A stretch of 64,000 bases of DNA from Terriglobia bacterium (GTDB lineage Bacteria > Acidobacteriota > Terriglobia > Acidiferrales > UBA7541). Location of the stretch: NCBI GenBank assembly GCA_020073485.1, contig JAIQFB010000026.1, positions 1-64,000 on the forward strand. The letters are read 5' to 3'. Below the pieces are notes generated by a model. The model did no database searches. It saw nothing but the letters and a program-made list of their open reading frames with translations, and had not been told where the DNA came from. Positions 1-9,210 of this stretch are shown in pieces. Every line of letters begins with the position of its first letter. Within the stretch, counting starts at the first letter, position 1. Position numbers and translations under genes: made by a program.

Positions 1-33
1 GAAGCCTGCGCCACGAAGACTCTCCCCAAGCGA

Positions 34-112
34 TTTTCTCTGTGTCCTCTGCGTTGAATGCATTTAAAGACTCAAAACAGAGAAAACTGAGGACACGGAG
101 GGCACAGAGAGT
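34..112. repeat. Imperfect inverted repeat downstream of lepA
   Basis: Two arms of related sequence (34-55, containing CTCTGTGTCCTCTGCG, and 87-112, containing GAGGACACGGAGGGCACAGA) face each other across about 30 AT-rich bases. A related CACAGAGGACACGAGAGCACAGAGA segment lies at 47303-47331, so this is a dispersed intergenic family rather than a unique hairpin. It lies 3' of lepA and could fold in that transcript, but there is no clean U-tract, so a terminator role is only possible. Confidence 0.6.
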
Positions 113-144
113 ACTTAGGCTCCCGAAAAACTTGCAATGAAGAA

Positions 145-1953
145 TTATTCTTCCGTCGTGCTGGCCACCTTCAGAACGGCAAGAAACGCTTCCTGGGGAA
201 TGTCCACGCGGCCCACGCGTTTCATGCGCTTCTTTCCTTCCTTCTGTTTCTCCAGCAATTTGCGTTTGCGCGTGATGTCACCGCCGTAGCACTTGGCCAG
301 AACGTTTTTGCGGATGGCGGCGACCGTTTCGCGGGCGATCACACGGCTGCCAATGGCGGCTTGGATGGGGACCTCAAACATCTGACGCGGGATCAGTTTT
401 CGCAGGCGCGTGACCAGATCGCGGCCACGCTCGTAGGAAAATTCACGATGGCACACCAGCGCCAGTGCGTCGACCGGCTCGCCTCCCACCAGCACATCCA
501 TCTTCACCAGGTCGGCTTCCTTGTATCCGGCCAGGTGATAGTCGAGCGAAGCGTAGCCCCGCGACGCGCTCTTCAAGCGGTCGTAGAAATCGAGAACGAT
601 TTCATTGAGCGGCAGTTCGTAGGTCAGCATCACGCGCTGCGGCGATAGGTACTCGAAATTTTTCTGCATGCCGCGCTTTTCCTCGCACAGCTGCAGGATC
701 GCGCCCACCGAATCCTCGGCGGTGATGATCATCGCTGTGATCACCGGTTCCTCGATCTTGGCCATTTCGTTGGGCGGAGGAAATTTGGTGGGGCTGTCGA
801 CTTCCATCACCGTTCCGGCCGTGGTGGTGATGCGGTAGCGCACGCTGGGCGCGGTGGTGATCAGATTGATTCCGAACTCGCGCTCCAGGCGCTCCTGCGC
901 GATCTCCATATGCAGCAGGCCGAGGAATCCGCAGCGGAAGCCGAATCCCAGGGCCACGGAATTTTCCGGCTCGTAGAAAAATGCGGCGTCGTTGAGCTGC
1001 AGTTTCCCCAAAGCGTCGCGCAGATTTTCATAATCGCTCGCGAGCACCGGAAACAGCCCGGCAAAGACCATGGGCTTGATGGCTTCAAATCCGGGCAGCG
1101 CGGGAGCGGGGCGCGCCGCGTCCGTCACCGTGTCGCCCACGCGGGCGTCGGCGACTTGCTTGATGTTGGCTACGACGAAGCCGACGTCGCCGGCCACCAG
1201 TTCCTCGAGCACCACGGGCTTGGGCGTCAGTGCGCCCAGCGCCTCCACTTCGTAGACTTCATCGTTGAAGCACAGGCGAATCTGCATGTGCTTGGTAATC
1301 CGCCCGTTCATCACGCGCACCAGCACCACGGCGCCGCGAAAGGGATCGAACCAGGAATCGAAAATCAGGGCCTGCAGTGGGGCTTCCGCGGTGCCGGTCG
1401 GCGGAGGAACGCGCGCCACCACGGCTTCCAGTACCGATTCCACGCCCAGGCCACTTTTCGCGCTGATCAACAGCGCGTCGGACGCGGGAATTGCCAGTAC
1501 ATTTTCGATCTGCTCTTTCACCTGGTCGGGCTGCGCCGCGGGCAAGTCAATTTTGTTGACCACCGGAATGATCGTGAGGTTGTGCTGCGCCGCAAGAAAC
1601 GTGTTGGCGACGGTTTGCGCCTCGACGCCCTGGCTGGCATCGACCACCAGTAGTGCGCCCTCGCAGGCGGAGAGCGCCCGCGAAACTTCATAGGAAAAAT
1701 CGACGTGGCCCGGCGTGTCGATCAGATTGAGCTGGTACTCGTTCCCATCCTTCGCCTTGTAGTGAAGGCGAATGCTCTTGGCCTTGATGGTGATGCCGCG
1801 CTCGCGCTCCAGGTCCATCGAATCCAGGACCTGCGCGCTCATTTCGCGCTGGCTGAGCGCGCCGGTGAGTTCCAGCAGGCGGTCCGCGAGCGTGGACTTT
1901 CCGTGGTCAATGTGCGCGATGATGCAAAAATTGCGGACGAAACGTGGGTCCAT
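145..1953 (-). CDS. lepA: Elongation factor 4 (LepA), ribosome-associated GTPase
   Basis: The 602-residue product has the length and motif order of LepA/EF-4. This translational GTPase binds the ribosome and is linked to back-translocation, initiation and 30S biogenesis. Visible GTPase motifs are the P-loop AHIDHGKST (13-21), RGIT (52-55), DTPGH (79-83) and NKID (133-136). Elongation-factor domains follow, and the LepA-specific C-terminus carries a basic [19 protein letters not shown] segment near residue 560. The ATG start places the P-loop at the usual distance from the N-terminus. The gene is transcribed away from the TPR/GGDEF gene. Nothing about it looks unusual. Confidence 0.97.
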   Translation of the reverse strand: MDPRFVRNFCIIAHIDHGKSTLADRLLELTGALSQREMSAQVLDSMDLERERGITIKAKSIRLHYKAKDGNEYQLNLIDTPGHVDFSYEVSRALSACEGALLVVDASQGVEAQTVANTFLAAQHNLTIIPVVNKIDLPAAQPDQVKEQIENVLAIPASDALLISAKSGLGVESVLEAVVARVPPPTGTAEAPLQALIFDSWFDPFRGAVVLVRVMNGRITKHMQIRLCFNDEVYEVEALGALTPKPVVLEELVAGDVGFVVANIKQVADARVGDTVTDAARPAPALPGFEAIKPMVFAGLFPVLASDYENLRDALGKLQLNDAAFFYEPENSVALGFGFRCGFLGLLHMEIAQERLEREFGINLITTAPSVRYRITTTAGTVMEVDSPTKFPPPNEMAKIEEPVITAMIITAEDSVGAILQLCEEKRGMQKNFEYLSPQRVMLTYELPLNEIVLDFYDRLKSASRGYASLDYHLAGYKEADLVKMDVLVGGEPVDALALVCHREFSYERGRDLVTRLRKLIPRQMFEVPIQAAIGSRVIARETVAAIRKNVLAKCYGGDITRKRKLLEKQKEGKKRMKRVGRVDIPQEAFLAVLKVASTTEE

Positions 1954-2297
1954 CGGTCAGCTTGCCGGCGCGCCAACTCCCGCACCGGAATAATCTCCTG
2001 TCGCATGGGATACGCCTCGGCGGTTTCCAGTGCTTTCCGCCCGGCAGCGTTTCCCAATCGCTTCTGAACTATTGAGTGTGCCACAAGTGGCGGCAGTCAG
2101 GAAGCGGGGCGGCTGGATCGCGGCCCCGGCAGGCGCATCGCGCAATGAACGCCGCAGCAGGGAATTGCTGCATTGAGCAGCAGGGTGCGATCGGTTTGGC
2201 GCGCGGAGCCGCGAAAGGTTATAGTATTTTTTACCCCGGACGGGGCCCGTCGAAGTGTCCGTGGACGCAATTTCACCGAGGAATTTGCCGAGCCCGC
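1954..2297. other. Divergent intergenic region between lepA and the TPR/GGDEF gene
   Basis: This 344-base gap separates two divergently transcribed genes and should hold promoters for both. A frame open upstream of 2298 has no family similarity and is taken as non-coding. The only promoter-like pair I would single out is listed separately at 2196-2225. No RNA gene or repeat was recognised. Confidence 0.5.
2196..2225 (+). promoter_or_regulatory. Possible sigma-70-type promoter
   Basis: TTGGCG (2196-2201) and TATAGT (2220-2225) are separated by 18 bases and lie about 70 bases upstream of the ATG at 2298, facing the TPR/GGDEF gene. Four of six bases match the consensus in each hexamer or close to it. 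The call is by eye only. Confidence 0.35.
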
Positions 2298-4856
2298 ATG
2301 AGCGTGGACATTGTCAAACTGCTGGATCGCGCCAAACGTTTCGTCGAGAAGAACCGCCTCGACGACGCGATCGAGGCCTATCAATCCGCGCTCGCGTCCT
2401 TTCCGAATCACCTCGAATCGATCCAGTCTCTCGGCGACCTGTACACCATGCAGAACCGCCCGGACCGCGCGGCGGTGTATTACGGGATGCTGTTTGACCG
2501 TTTCACGGCCCCTCGCGAGGAGCCCAAAGCGCTGGCCCTGTACGCGCACTTCCTGAAACCCCATCAGCAGCCGCCCGAGCGCGTCGCGCGCTACGCTTTG
2601 CTGCTCCAAAAACAAAACCGCCCTGAGGAAGCGATCGAGCAATACATGTCCGCCGCCCTGGCGTTTGAGTTGAGCGGCAAGGGCGACGACGCTCTGACCT
2701 GCTTTGTGCGCATGGCTCAGCTGGACCCGGAGAATCGCGACCGTCATATCGCCGTCGCCGAATTCGCAGAGCGCATGGGAAACGCTCCGGCCGCCGCGCG
2801 CGGATACTTGCGAGCCGGGCAACTCACTACGGAAAATGTGGCCGAATCGCTCGATTTTTTTGCGCGCGCGCATCGCCTGATGCCCAATGACCGCAGCGCG
2901 GCGCTGCTCTACGCCCAGGCGCTGCTGCGCAACGGCGACTCGGCGGGTGCCGCGGCGCTTCTCGCGCCTCTCGTCGAGACCGAAAAGGACGCCACATTCC
3001 TGGAACTCTACGCGGAAGCGCTGATGAAATCGGGCCAGCTGGACACCGCGCGCAGCGTGCTCGAGCGCATGACCAATCAAGGCGCCGGATCGGCCGATAA
3101 ATTCTTTTCCCTGGTGAATGAATACCTGCGCGGCGGCCAGGAGGATAAAGCGGTTGATCTTCTGCGCGTCACACAAAAAAGCATGCTGGCCGGCAGGCGG
3201 GAATCCGAATTTGCGTCGGCCGTCGATCAGATCGTGCAGGCGTACCCCAAGTCGATCCCTCTGGCCGAATTCCGCGCCGCGCTGTACAGCGAGCTGAACC
3301 GCGAGACGAAATATTTCGAGGCCTTGGTGGTTTTGTTCGATCTCTACCTGGCGAGCGACAGCGTTCCGCAAGCTTGTGAATCGCTTGAGAAACTGGTGGA
3401 AATCGATCCGTACGATTCCGGCAACCAGGAGCGCATGAATCAGCTGCAGGGCCGGGCGGACGCCGCCTTCTTGTCCCGGTTGCGAACCCGGCTGTCTAGC
3501 GCCGCAACTCACGCGCCGGCGCCGTCTCCGCAGGCTCCGGCCGCCGGAGCCCCCGGCGAGGTTTCTCCCGCCATTCTGGAAGATGTGCGCACCACGCAGT
3601 CCCTGGAGGATCTGCTGGTCCAGGCGGAAATTTTTGTGCAGTACTCGCTGCAGTCCAAGGCCATCGAACGCCTGCAAAAAATCATGGAACTGTTCCCCGG
3701 CGAAGATGAACACAACGAGCGGCTGCAGGGCCTGTTCGAGGCGGCGCACTGGTGGCCGCAGGCGGGCGCGACACATTCCCGTGTGGAACAGCGTCCGCAA
3801 GCCGTGCTGGAGGAGCCCGCGGCTCGCCCCGCCGCCTATGCTCCCGAAACCCTGCGCGACCTCGCAAAAATTTCGGAAATTAATCAAAACGTTTTTCGCC
3901 AGCCTTCGCCGCGCGCCATGCTTTCGGTTGCGGTCAACGAAGTGGGCAATTATCTTCATGCCACGCGCTGCCTGGCCGTGGTCGGCACGCCCGGCCAGCC
4001 CCCGCAAATGGCGTCGGAGTTTTGCGCTTCCGGCGTCGAGCCTTCCTCAGGCGGCCACATCGTCCGGCTGATCGGACAAATCGAGCGCGCGGTTCCCGAT
4101 TCCTTGGGAGGTCTGCCGCTGGATGTGGCGGCCGCGCCCTTGCTCCAGGAAATGGGTATGGAAACGGTGCTGGGAGTTCAACTCACGGACCCGGAAACGC
4201 AAACGCCTGCGGGGATGCTGATCGTGGGCTTCGCCGGGCCGCACACCTGGAAACCCAACGAGTCGTACTTTCTGCAATCCATCGGCGATCAGATGCTGCT
4301 CTGCGTGCACCACACGCGCCTCCGGTCCCTTGTCCGCACTCTCGCCGTGGCCGACGAAAAAACCGGATTGCTCGCCCGCAGTTCCTACATCGATTGCCTG
4401 CTGCACGAATCGCAGCGCGCGCGGACTCAGGATGTGCCATTGGCGCTGGCGCTGCTGCAAATTGACGGCGGGCCGGACTTGCTGCGCCAGCAAGGAGAGG
4501 CGCCCTTCGAGCGTTACATGGAGCAGCTCGGCAAGGCCGTCCAATCGATTGTCCGGCAAACCGACCTCGCTGTGAAATATACTTCCTGGGCGCTGGCGTT
4601 TATCCTGCCGGATACGCCTCTGGCCGGGGCGCTCACGCTGGCGGAGAAACTGAAAAAAGCCGCCGGCGGTCTGCGGCCGCCCTGGGAAGGGGCGCAATTG
4701 ACCACGAGCGTCGCGGTCGCGGAAGCAGTTGCGCGGCACGAATTTGACAGCGAAGATATCGTCACCGACCTGATCAACCGCGCCGAAGCGGGCCTGGAAG
4801 AAGCGCGAAAGCGCGGCGGCAACGAAATCATTTCATTCGAGATGGCAAAGAACTGA
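2298..4856 (+). CDS. TPR-repeat protein with GAF-like region and degenerate GGDEF domain
   Basis: The 852-residue product starts at the ATG that opens MSVDIVKLLDRAKRF. The open frame extends further upstream but that part looks non-coding. Residues 1-460 are helical TPR-like repeats (for example DDAIEAYQSALASFPNHLES), which usually serve as protein-interaction scaffolds. An Ala/Pro-rich linker follows, then a GAF-like region at about 520-670 and a GGDEF-fold region at about 675-850. The signature GGDEF loop is replaced by a segment around KYTSWALAFILP, so diguanylate cyclase activity is not expected. A c-di-GMP sensing or purely regulatory role is inferred. The gene is 9 bases upstream of the crotonase gene and probably heads a four-gene transcript. 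Confidence 0.8.
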   Translation: MSVDIVKLLDRAKRFVEKNRLDDAIEAYQSALASFPNHLESIQSLGDLYTMQNRPDRAAVYYGMLFDRFTAPREEPKALALYAHFLKPHQQPPERVARYALLLQKQNRPEEAIEQYMSAALAFELSGKGDDALTCFVRMAQLDPENRDRHIAVAEFAERMGNAPAAARGYLRAGQLTTENVAESLDFFARAHRLMPNDRSAALLYAQALLRNGDSAGAAALLAPLVETEKDATFLELYAEALMKSGQLDTARSVLERMTNQGAGSADKFFSLVNEYLRGGQEDKAVDLLRVTQKSMLAGRRESEFASAVDQIVQAYPKSIPLAEFRAALYSELNRETKYFEALVVLFDLYLASDSVPQACESLEKLVEIDPYDSGNQERMNQLQGRADAAFLSRLRTRLSSAATHAPAPSPQAPAAGAPGEVSPAILEDVRTTQSLEDLLVQAEIFVQYSLQSKAIERLQKIMELFPGEDEHNERLQGLFEAAHWWPQAGATHSRVEQRPQAVLEEPAARPAAYAPETLRDLAKISEINQNVFRQPSPRAMLSVAVNEVGNYLHATRCLAVVGTPGQPPQMASEFCASGVEPSSGGHIVRLIGQIERAVPDSLGGLPLDVAAAPLLQEMGMETVLGVQLTDPETQTPAGMLIVGFAGPHTWKPNESYFLQSIGDQMLLCVHHTRLRSLVRTLAVADEKTGLLARSSYIDCLLHESQRARTQDVPLALALLQIDGGPDLLRQQGEAPFERYMEQLGKAVQSIVRQTDLAVKYTSWALAFILPDTPLAGALTLAEKLKKAAGGLRPPWEGAQLTTSVAVAEAVARHEFDSEDIVTDLINRAEAGLEEARKRGGNEIISFEMAKN

Positions 4857-4865
4857 GGCATTGCA

Positions 4866-5648
4866 ATGGCTTTTGAAAACCTGCTGTATGAAAGGCGGGA
4901 TGGCATCGGCTTCCTCACGTTTAACCGGCCAAAGGTGCTGAACGCGCTTAACCGGAAGACCATGGAGGAACTCGACGAAGTTCTGACTGCCGCGCGCGAA
5001 GATGACGAAGTACGCGTACTGATCCTGACCGGCGCGGGTGAAAAATCGTTTGTCGCTGGCGCGGATATCGCGGAGCTTGCGGTGCAAACTCCGGCCGGCG
5101 GAAAAGAAACCGCGGCGTTCGGCCAGGGTGTGTTACAGCGCCTGGAAACGCTGGGAAAGCCGTCCATCGCGGCGATCAACGGCTTTGCACTGGGCGGCGG
5201 CTGCGAAGTGGCGCTGGCGTGTTCGATTCGACTGGCGAGCAAGACTGCGCGGCTCGGCCAGCCGGAAGTGAAGCTTGGAATCATCACCGGTTACGGCGGC
5301 TCGCAGCGCCTTACGCGCCTTTGCGGCAAGGGAGTGGCGCTCGAGCTTTGCCTGACGGGCGAAATGATTTCCGCGGACGAGGCGTTGCGCATCGGCCTGG
5401 TGAATCACGTGTACGAGCCGGCGGATCTGATGCCCGCAGCGGTGGAACTGGCCAGGAAAATTATCGGCAACCCGCCGCATTCGATCAAGTTCACCATGGA
5501 AGCGATCGAACGCGGAGTGGAAATGCCGCTCGCCGAAGGCCAGTATCTGGAAACAACGCTGTTTGGACTGTGCGCCGCTACCGAAGACATGCGCGAGGGA
5601 ACGCGCGCGTTTCTGGAAAAGCGTCCGCCGCAATTTCGCGGCAAATAG
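4866..5648 (+). CDS. Enoyl-CoA hydratase/isomerase family (crotonase)
   Basis: The 260-residue protein is a complete crotonase-fold enzyme. The oxyanion-hole segments are AGADIAEL (64-71) and NGFALGGGCE (105-114). Both glutamates of the hydratase mechanism are present, E114 in GGCE and E134 in GQPE, which favours hydration of 2-enoyl-CoA over other crotonase reactions. Likely roles are fatty-acid beta-oxidation or the crotonyl-CoA step of short-chain acid metabolism; the exact substrate cannot be read from sequence. It sits 9 bases after the TPR/GGDEF gene and 30 bases before ribH, so co-transcription is likely, but no other beta-oxidation gene is nearby. Confidence 0.92.
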   Translation: MAFENLLYERRDGIGFLTFNRPKVLNALNRKTMEELDEVLTAAREDDEVRVLILTGAGEKSFVAGADIAELAVQTPAGGKETAAFGQGVLQRLETLGKPSIAAINGFALGGGCEVALACSIRLASKTARLGQPEVKLGIITGYGGSQRLTRLCGKGVALELCLTGEMISADEALRIGLVNHVYEPADLMPAAVELARKIIGNPPHSIKFTMEAIERGVEMPLAEGQYLETTLFGLCAATEDMREGTRAFLEKRPPQFRGK

Positions 5649-5678
5649 CTTGGACAACCGGAACTGAAAATCAATCTC

Positions 5679-6212
5679 ATGGCCAAAACTTACAATCCAA
5701 GAAATATCCGGGCGGCTACGGCTGCGGAGGGCCTGCGTTTTGCGCTGGTCGTCGGCCGATTCAATAGTTTCATTACCGACCGCCTTCTGGCCGGCGCGCT
5801 GGACGCGCTGGAAGCGGCGGGCGTTCCGGCGGAAAATGTCGAGGTAGTCCATGTCCCGGGCTCCTTCGAGATTCCGCTCGCGGCAAAAAAATTGGCGCAG
5901 GGCGGCCGGGCCGACGCGATCATCGCCATCGGCTGCATCCTGCGCGGAGAAACCGCGCACTTCGATTATGTGGCCAGTGAAGTGGCGCGCGGTGTGCAAC
6001 TAGCGCAACTCGATACCGGCGTGCCCGTGATTTTTTGCGTCCTCACCTGCGATACGCTCGAACAGGCCATCGACCGCGCCGGCCTCAAGAGCGGCAACAA
6101 GGGATACGATGCCGGAACCGCCGCGATCGAGATGGCGAATTTATCGAAACAGCTCCGCCCGGCGGCGCCGGCGCGCGCCGGAAAAACTAATTCCCGTGGG
6201 AAGTGCCGCTAA
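5679..6212 (+). CDS. ribH: 6,7-dimethyl-8-ribityllumazine synthase
   Basis: The 177-residue protein is lumazine synthase, which condenses 3,4-dihydroxy-2-butanone 4-phosphate with the ribitylaminopyrimidine in riboflavin synthesis. Family motifs are RFNSFITDRLLAGA (27-40), HVPGSFEIP (58-66) and GCILRGETAHFDYV (85-98), with H94 as the likely catalytic histidine. GNKGYDAG lies near the C-terminus. The last ~20 residues form a basic, low-complexity tail beyond the usual end. The stop codon abuts the nusB ATG, the common ribH-nusB pairing. No other rib genes are in the window. Confidence 0.95.
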   Translation: MAKTYNPRNIRAATAAEGLRFALVVGRFNSFITDRLLAGALDALEAAGVPAENVEVVHVPGSFEIPLAAKKLAQGGRADAIIAIGCILRGETAHFDYVASEVARGVQLAQLDTGVPVIFCVLTCDTLEQAIDRAGLKSGNKGYDAGTAAIEMANLSKQLRPAAPARAGKTNSRGKCR

Positions 6213-6629
6213 ATGTCCCTGCGACGCAAATCCCGCGAGTACGCCCTGCAGATGCTGTTCCAATGGGAAATGGGCAAGCAGGAACCTTCGAGGATCGAAG
6301 AGGGTTTCTGGAAAAACGTTCACTCCCAGAAATCCACGCGCGAATTCGCCAACCAGCTTTTTGAAAATGCGGCGGCCCGCGCCGAGGAAATCGATCCGAT
6401 CATTTCCACCCACGCAAAAAACTGGCGCATCGAGCGCATGCCGGCCATCGACCGCGCCATCCTGCGCCTGTCCCTCACGGAATTGCGCACCTCCGGCACT
6501 CCGCCCAAAGTGGTCATCACCGAGGCCCTCGAGCTGGCCAAGAAATTTTCATCCGAAGATGCCGCACCCTTCATCAACGGCATCCTCGATGCCGCCGTAA
6601 AATCCTTCGGTGAAAAAGCCGCCGGCTGA
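6213..6629 (+). CDS. nusB: Transcription antitermination factor NusB
   Basis: The 138-residue product has NusB features: a basic N-terminus (LRRKSREYALQMLFQWE), a central helical region, and the C-terminal pattern IERMPAIDRAILRLSLTEL followed by KVVITEALELAKKFS. NusB binds boxA RNA with NusE (S10) in rRNA antitermination. The ATG begins immediately after the ribH stop, so translation is probably coupled. This is the last gene of the 2298-6629 run. Confidence 0.95.
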   Translation: MSLRRKSREYALQMLFQWEMGKQEPSRIEEGFWKNVHSQKSTREFANQLFENAAARAEEIDPIISTHAKNWRIERMPAIDRAILRLSLTELRTSGTPPKVVITEALELAKKFSSEDAAPFINGILDAAVKSFGEKAAG

Positions 6630-6674
6630 TCTCGATGCCGCTTATCACGACATCGAGATGACCGTCGGCCTTCA

Positions 6675-6752
6675 GTGGCGTAGGCTTCAGCCTGCGCGGT
6701 TTTGATTTCGCACGTGCACAATTCAAGCCGCGCGGGCTGAAGCCTACGCTAC
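6675..6752. repeat. Paired mini-hairpin intergenic repeat
   Basis: Arms at 6675-6699 (GCGTAGGCTTCAGCCTGCGC) and 6727-6752 (GCGCGGGCTGAAGCCTACGC) are near-perfect inverted copies. Each arm can also fold alone as GGCT-TC-AGCC or GGCT-GA-AGCC, giving loops that complement each other. It lies between the 3' ends of nusB and the phosphohexomutase gene and may help terminate both. It resembles the paired elements at 36695-36789 and 61359-61427 in architecture. Confidence 0.65.
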
Positions 6753-6823
6753 TAGACAGTGCCGGATTCGCAGTCCGGAGTCGATGCAACGGTCGCGCGA
6801 ACATCTCTTATGGGGATTGCAGA

Positions 6824-8233
6824 CTAAAGCCCGCGCACGATGGCGCAGGTTTCATCAAGGATCCGCCGCGTGGCCGCGGCACTTGCCGTTTCCGAATACA
6901 CGCGCAACATTGGCTCGGTTCCCGACGCGCGCAGCATTACCCAGCCGATTTCTCCCAGATAGAGTTTGATCCCGTCGAGGTCCTCGCGCCGCGCCACGGG
7001 CCAATCGAGAAGTCGCGTCAGCTTCGCGCCGCTGAAGTGCGCAATTGCGCGCTCCTTCTGCCAAGGCTTCAGATCCAGATCGACGCGCCCGTAATGGTGC
7101 TCGCCGAACTCGGCGTGCAGCAGCGCGACCAGTTCGCCGAGCGATTTCCCGTGCCAGGCCATCACTTCCACCAGCAGCAGCGCCATGACCGTCGCGTCGC
7201 GCTCCGGCAAATACAGTTTTGTGCCAATCCCGCCGGACTCCTCGCCGCCCAGTAAAATGTCGCGCTCCAGCATGAGCTCGCAGATGTATTTGAAGCCGAT
7301 GGGCGTCTCGAAAACTTTCCGGCCGAATTTCGCGGCGATCTTGTCGAGCATCTTCGTCGAGGAAAACGTTTTGGCCACGTCGCCGGGGATTCCGCGCGTC
7401 CCGGCCAAGTGCCAGAGCAAAATCGAAAAAATCTGGTGCGGCGTGATAAATGTGCCGTCGCGGTCCATCGCGCCGATGCGATCGCCATCGCCATCGGCGC
7501 ACAGCCCGGCATGGTAGCCGCCGGAAATCACCGCCCGCCGCAGCGCCTCCACGTGCGGTTCAATGGGTTCGGGGTTGACGCCACCGAACAGCGGATCGTG
7601 CGTGCCGCGGATTTCATCGCAAGCGACTCCGTGCCGCGTCATCAGTTCGCGCAGCAGGCCGCGCGCCGCGCCGTGCATCGGGTCCGCGACAAACCGGAAT
7701 TTCGACGCTCGGATCCTCTCCCAGTCGACCAGCTTGTCGACCGTTTCCAGATACGGCGAAAGAATATCGAGCGGTTGAATCGAGTCCGGTCGGGTGGGCA
7801 GCGGCGGCACGCCGTTCGCAAGCACGGTGGTCAATTCCATTTCCACTTGCGCGACGATCGAAGGCAGGGCCGAGCTTCCGTAGCTAGCCTTGAACTTGAC
7901 GCCGTTCCACCGGTAGGGATTGTGGCTCGCGGTAATCATGATCCCGCCGGCCGCGCCTCGCTGCCGCACCAGCAGAGAAAGCGCCGGTGACGGGCAGGCC
8001 TTTTCCGCGATCCACACCGGCATCCCGGCCATGGAAACTACTTCGGCGGCCGCGCGCGCGAAGCGCTCCGAGCCGAAGCGTGTGTCGTACCCGACGATCA
8101 CGCCCGCGTTGGGTTTTTCCGCGCGCACCACGTAGCGCGCGATCGCGCACGCCACCCGGCGCACATTCGCGAACGTATAATCGTCCGCGATCATGCCGCG
8201 CCACCCGTCCGTCCCAAATTTGATTGTGCTCAC
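6824..8233 (-). CDS. Phosphoglucomutase/phosphomannomutase family protein
   Basis: The 469-residue protein is an alpha-D-phosphohexomutase. It carries the phosphoserine loop TASHNP (101-106, S103), a metal-binding DGDGDR loop, the sugar-specificity loop GGEESGGIG, and the phosphate-binding RASGTEPMLRVYSE near the C-terminus. The GTG start gives MSTIKFGTDGWRG, the usual N-terminus. Because manA and manC are nearby on the same strand, conversion between mannose 6-phosphate and mannose 1-phosphate is a sensible guess, although glucose phosphates are equally possible for this subfamily. It is separated from manC by an oppositely oriented gene and is probably transcribed alone. Confidence 0.92.
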   Translation of the reverse strand: MSTIKFGTDGWRGMIADDYTFANVRRVACAIARYVVRAEKPNAGVIVGYDTRFGSERFARAAAEVVSMAGMPVWIAEKACPSPALSLLVRQRGAAGGIMITASHNPYRWNGVKFKASYGSSALPSIVAQVEMELTTVLANGVPPLPTRPDSIQPLDILSPYLETVDKLVDWERIRASKFRFVADPMHGAARGLLRELMTRHGVACDEIRGTHDPLFGGVNPEPIEPHVEALRRAVISGGYHAGLCADGDGDRIGAMDRDGTFITPHQIFSILLWHLAGTRGIPGDVAKTFSSTKMLDKIAAKFGRKVFETPIGFKYICELMLERDILLGGEESGGIGTKLYLPERDATVMALLLVEVMAWHGKSLGELVALLHAEFGEHHYGRVDLDLKPWQKERAIAHFSGAKLTRLLDWPVARREDLDGIKLYLGEIGWVMLRASGTEPMLRVYSETASAAATRRILDETCAIVRGL

Positions 8234-8490
8234 GGTTCAGAAGTATATGCGATGCAAGCCGACCCGAAAAGTAAGACTCCCGAAATATTCGGGCAGCAAT
8301 ACATCTGCTCTTACACCTTGCCTTCATGAGGATAAAGGGGGCTGGCCCATGCCCGCTCTTCTTTAAGTTTGGCTCTCCCTCAACTAATTGGACTTCGAGA
8401 TCACAGTGGTAATGAATTGATTACCAGATATGTCGCGACTCATGTTCCACGTCCGCAACCAGTTCATAATCTTCATATGGAGATGCGTCT

Positions 8491-9162
8491 ATGATTACCT
8501 TTATTCTGTTGTCGTTCATATTTGCAGGGTGGCAACAACCAGATAGCAACTCACAACCGCGCGTCTCCACAACTGGCACCGCATACCTAAGCTGCACGGC
8601 GTGGACAGGGAAGGATTGGACCAGCCCCGCTGCACGATCATCTCGAACCCCTCAGATCGAGTCCCCGATGGGTTTTCGCGCATACGCGGAAGTAAAAGTC
8701 GCTGTAAATGATGGATCTTGCGAAAACACTACTACGGTCTTCGTTTCCAAGGGCATAGGACAGCAGTTCAAAATTGTTTACACAAAGAAGCCTTCTGATA
8801 GAAATGGCAACGGCGTTCGGTTGATTGGATGGTCTCCCAACGGCGAAAAACTTCTTGCTGAGATCAATTTATGGGATTACGAGTCGGATTCGGGCTACGA
8901 CCATGTCGCTCTGGTCTACGACATCCCCAATAATGTGGCAAAGGAATTTCACCCCGACAATGCCTTGACGCGCCATTTCGGGTCGAATTGTGATTATGAG
9001 CTTTCCGTCGAAGGCTGGAAAACCAACCAAGAAGCGATAATCAAAGTTTCAAAAAGCCCTGAGACTGAAGAATATGAGCAGCACTCCTGTGTTAAGGAAC
9101 CGCAAAGATTTGTATTCGATCTTCAAAAAGAAACCGTACGAGCCGAATCGCAAGGCCACTAA
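8491..9162 (+). CDS. Secreted hypothetical protein, lower GC than neighbours
   Basis: This 223-residue protein starts at an ATG with GGAG eight bases upstream. It has a short hydrophobic N-terminus (MITFILLSFIFAGW) that looks like a signal peptide. Four cysteines lie in the mature part. A segment near RLIGWSPNGEKLLAEINLW resembles a strand of a WD/TolB-like propeller, but there are too few repeats to call a domain. By eye its codon use is more AT-rich than that of neighbouring genes, and it points against the surrounding minus-strand block, both consistent with later insertion. No family was recognised. Confidence 0.7.
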   Translation: MITFILLSFIFAGWQQPDSNSQPRVSTTGTAYLSCTAWTGKDWTSPAARSSRTPQIESPMGFRAYAEVKVAVNDGSCENTTTVFVSKGIGQQFKIVYTKKPSDRNGNGVRLIGWSPNGEKLLAEINLWDYESDSGYDHVALVYDIPNNVAKEFHPDNALTRHFGSNCDYELSVEGWKTNQEAIIKVSKSPETEEYEQHSCVKEPQRFVFDLQKETVRAESQGH

Positions 9163-9210
9163 ATACAGATTGAACTTGAGTAGGTGATTATTCTCTCGTT
9201 TGAACCAAGT

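Noticed and set aside
2097-4007. Long minus-strand frame opposite the TPR/GGDEF gene
   Set aside because: It is the antisense shadow of a GC-rich gene; the translation is Arg/Gly-rich with no domain.
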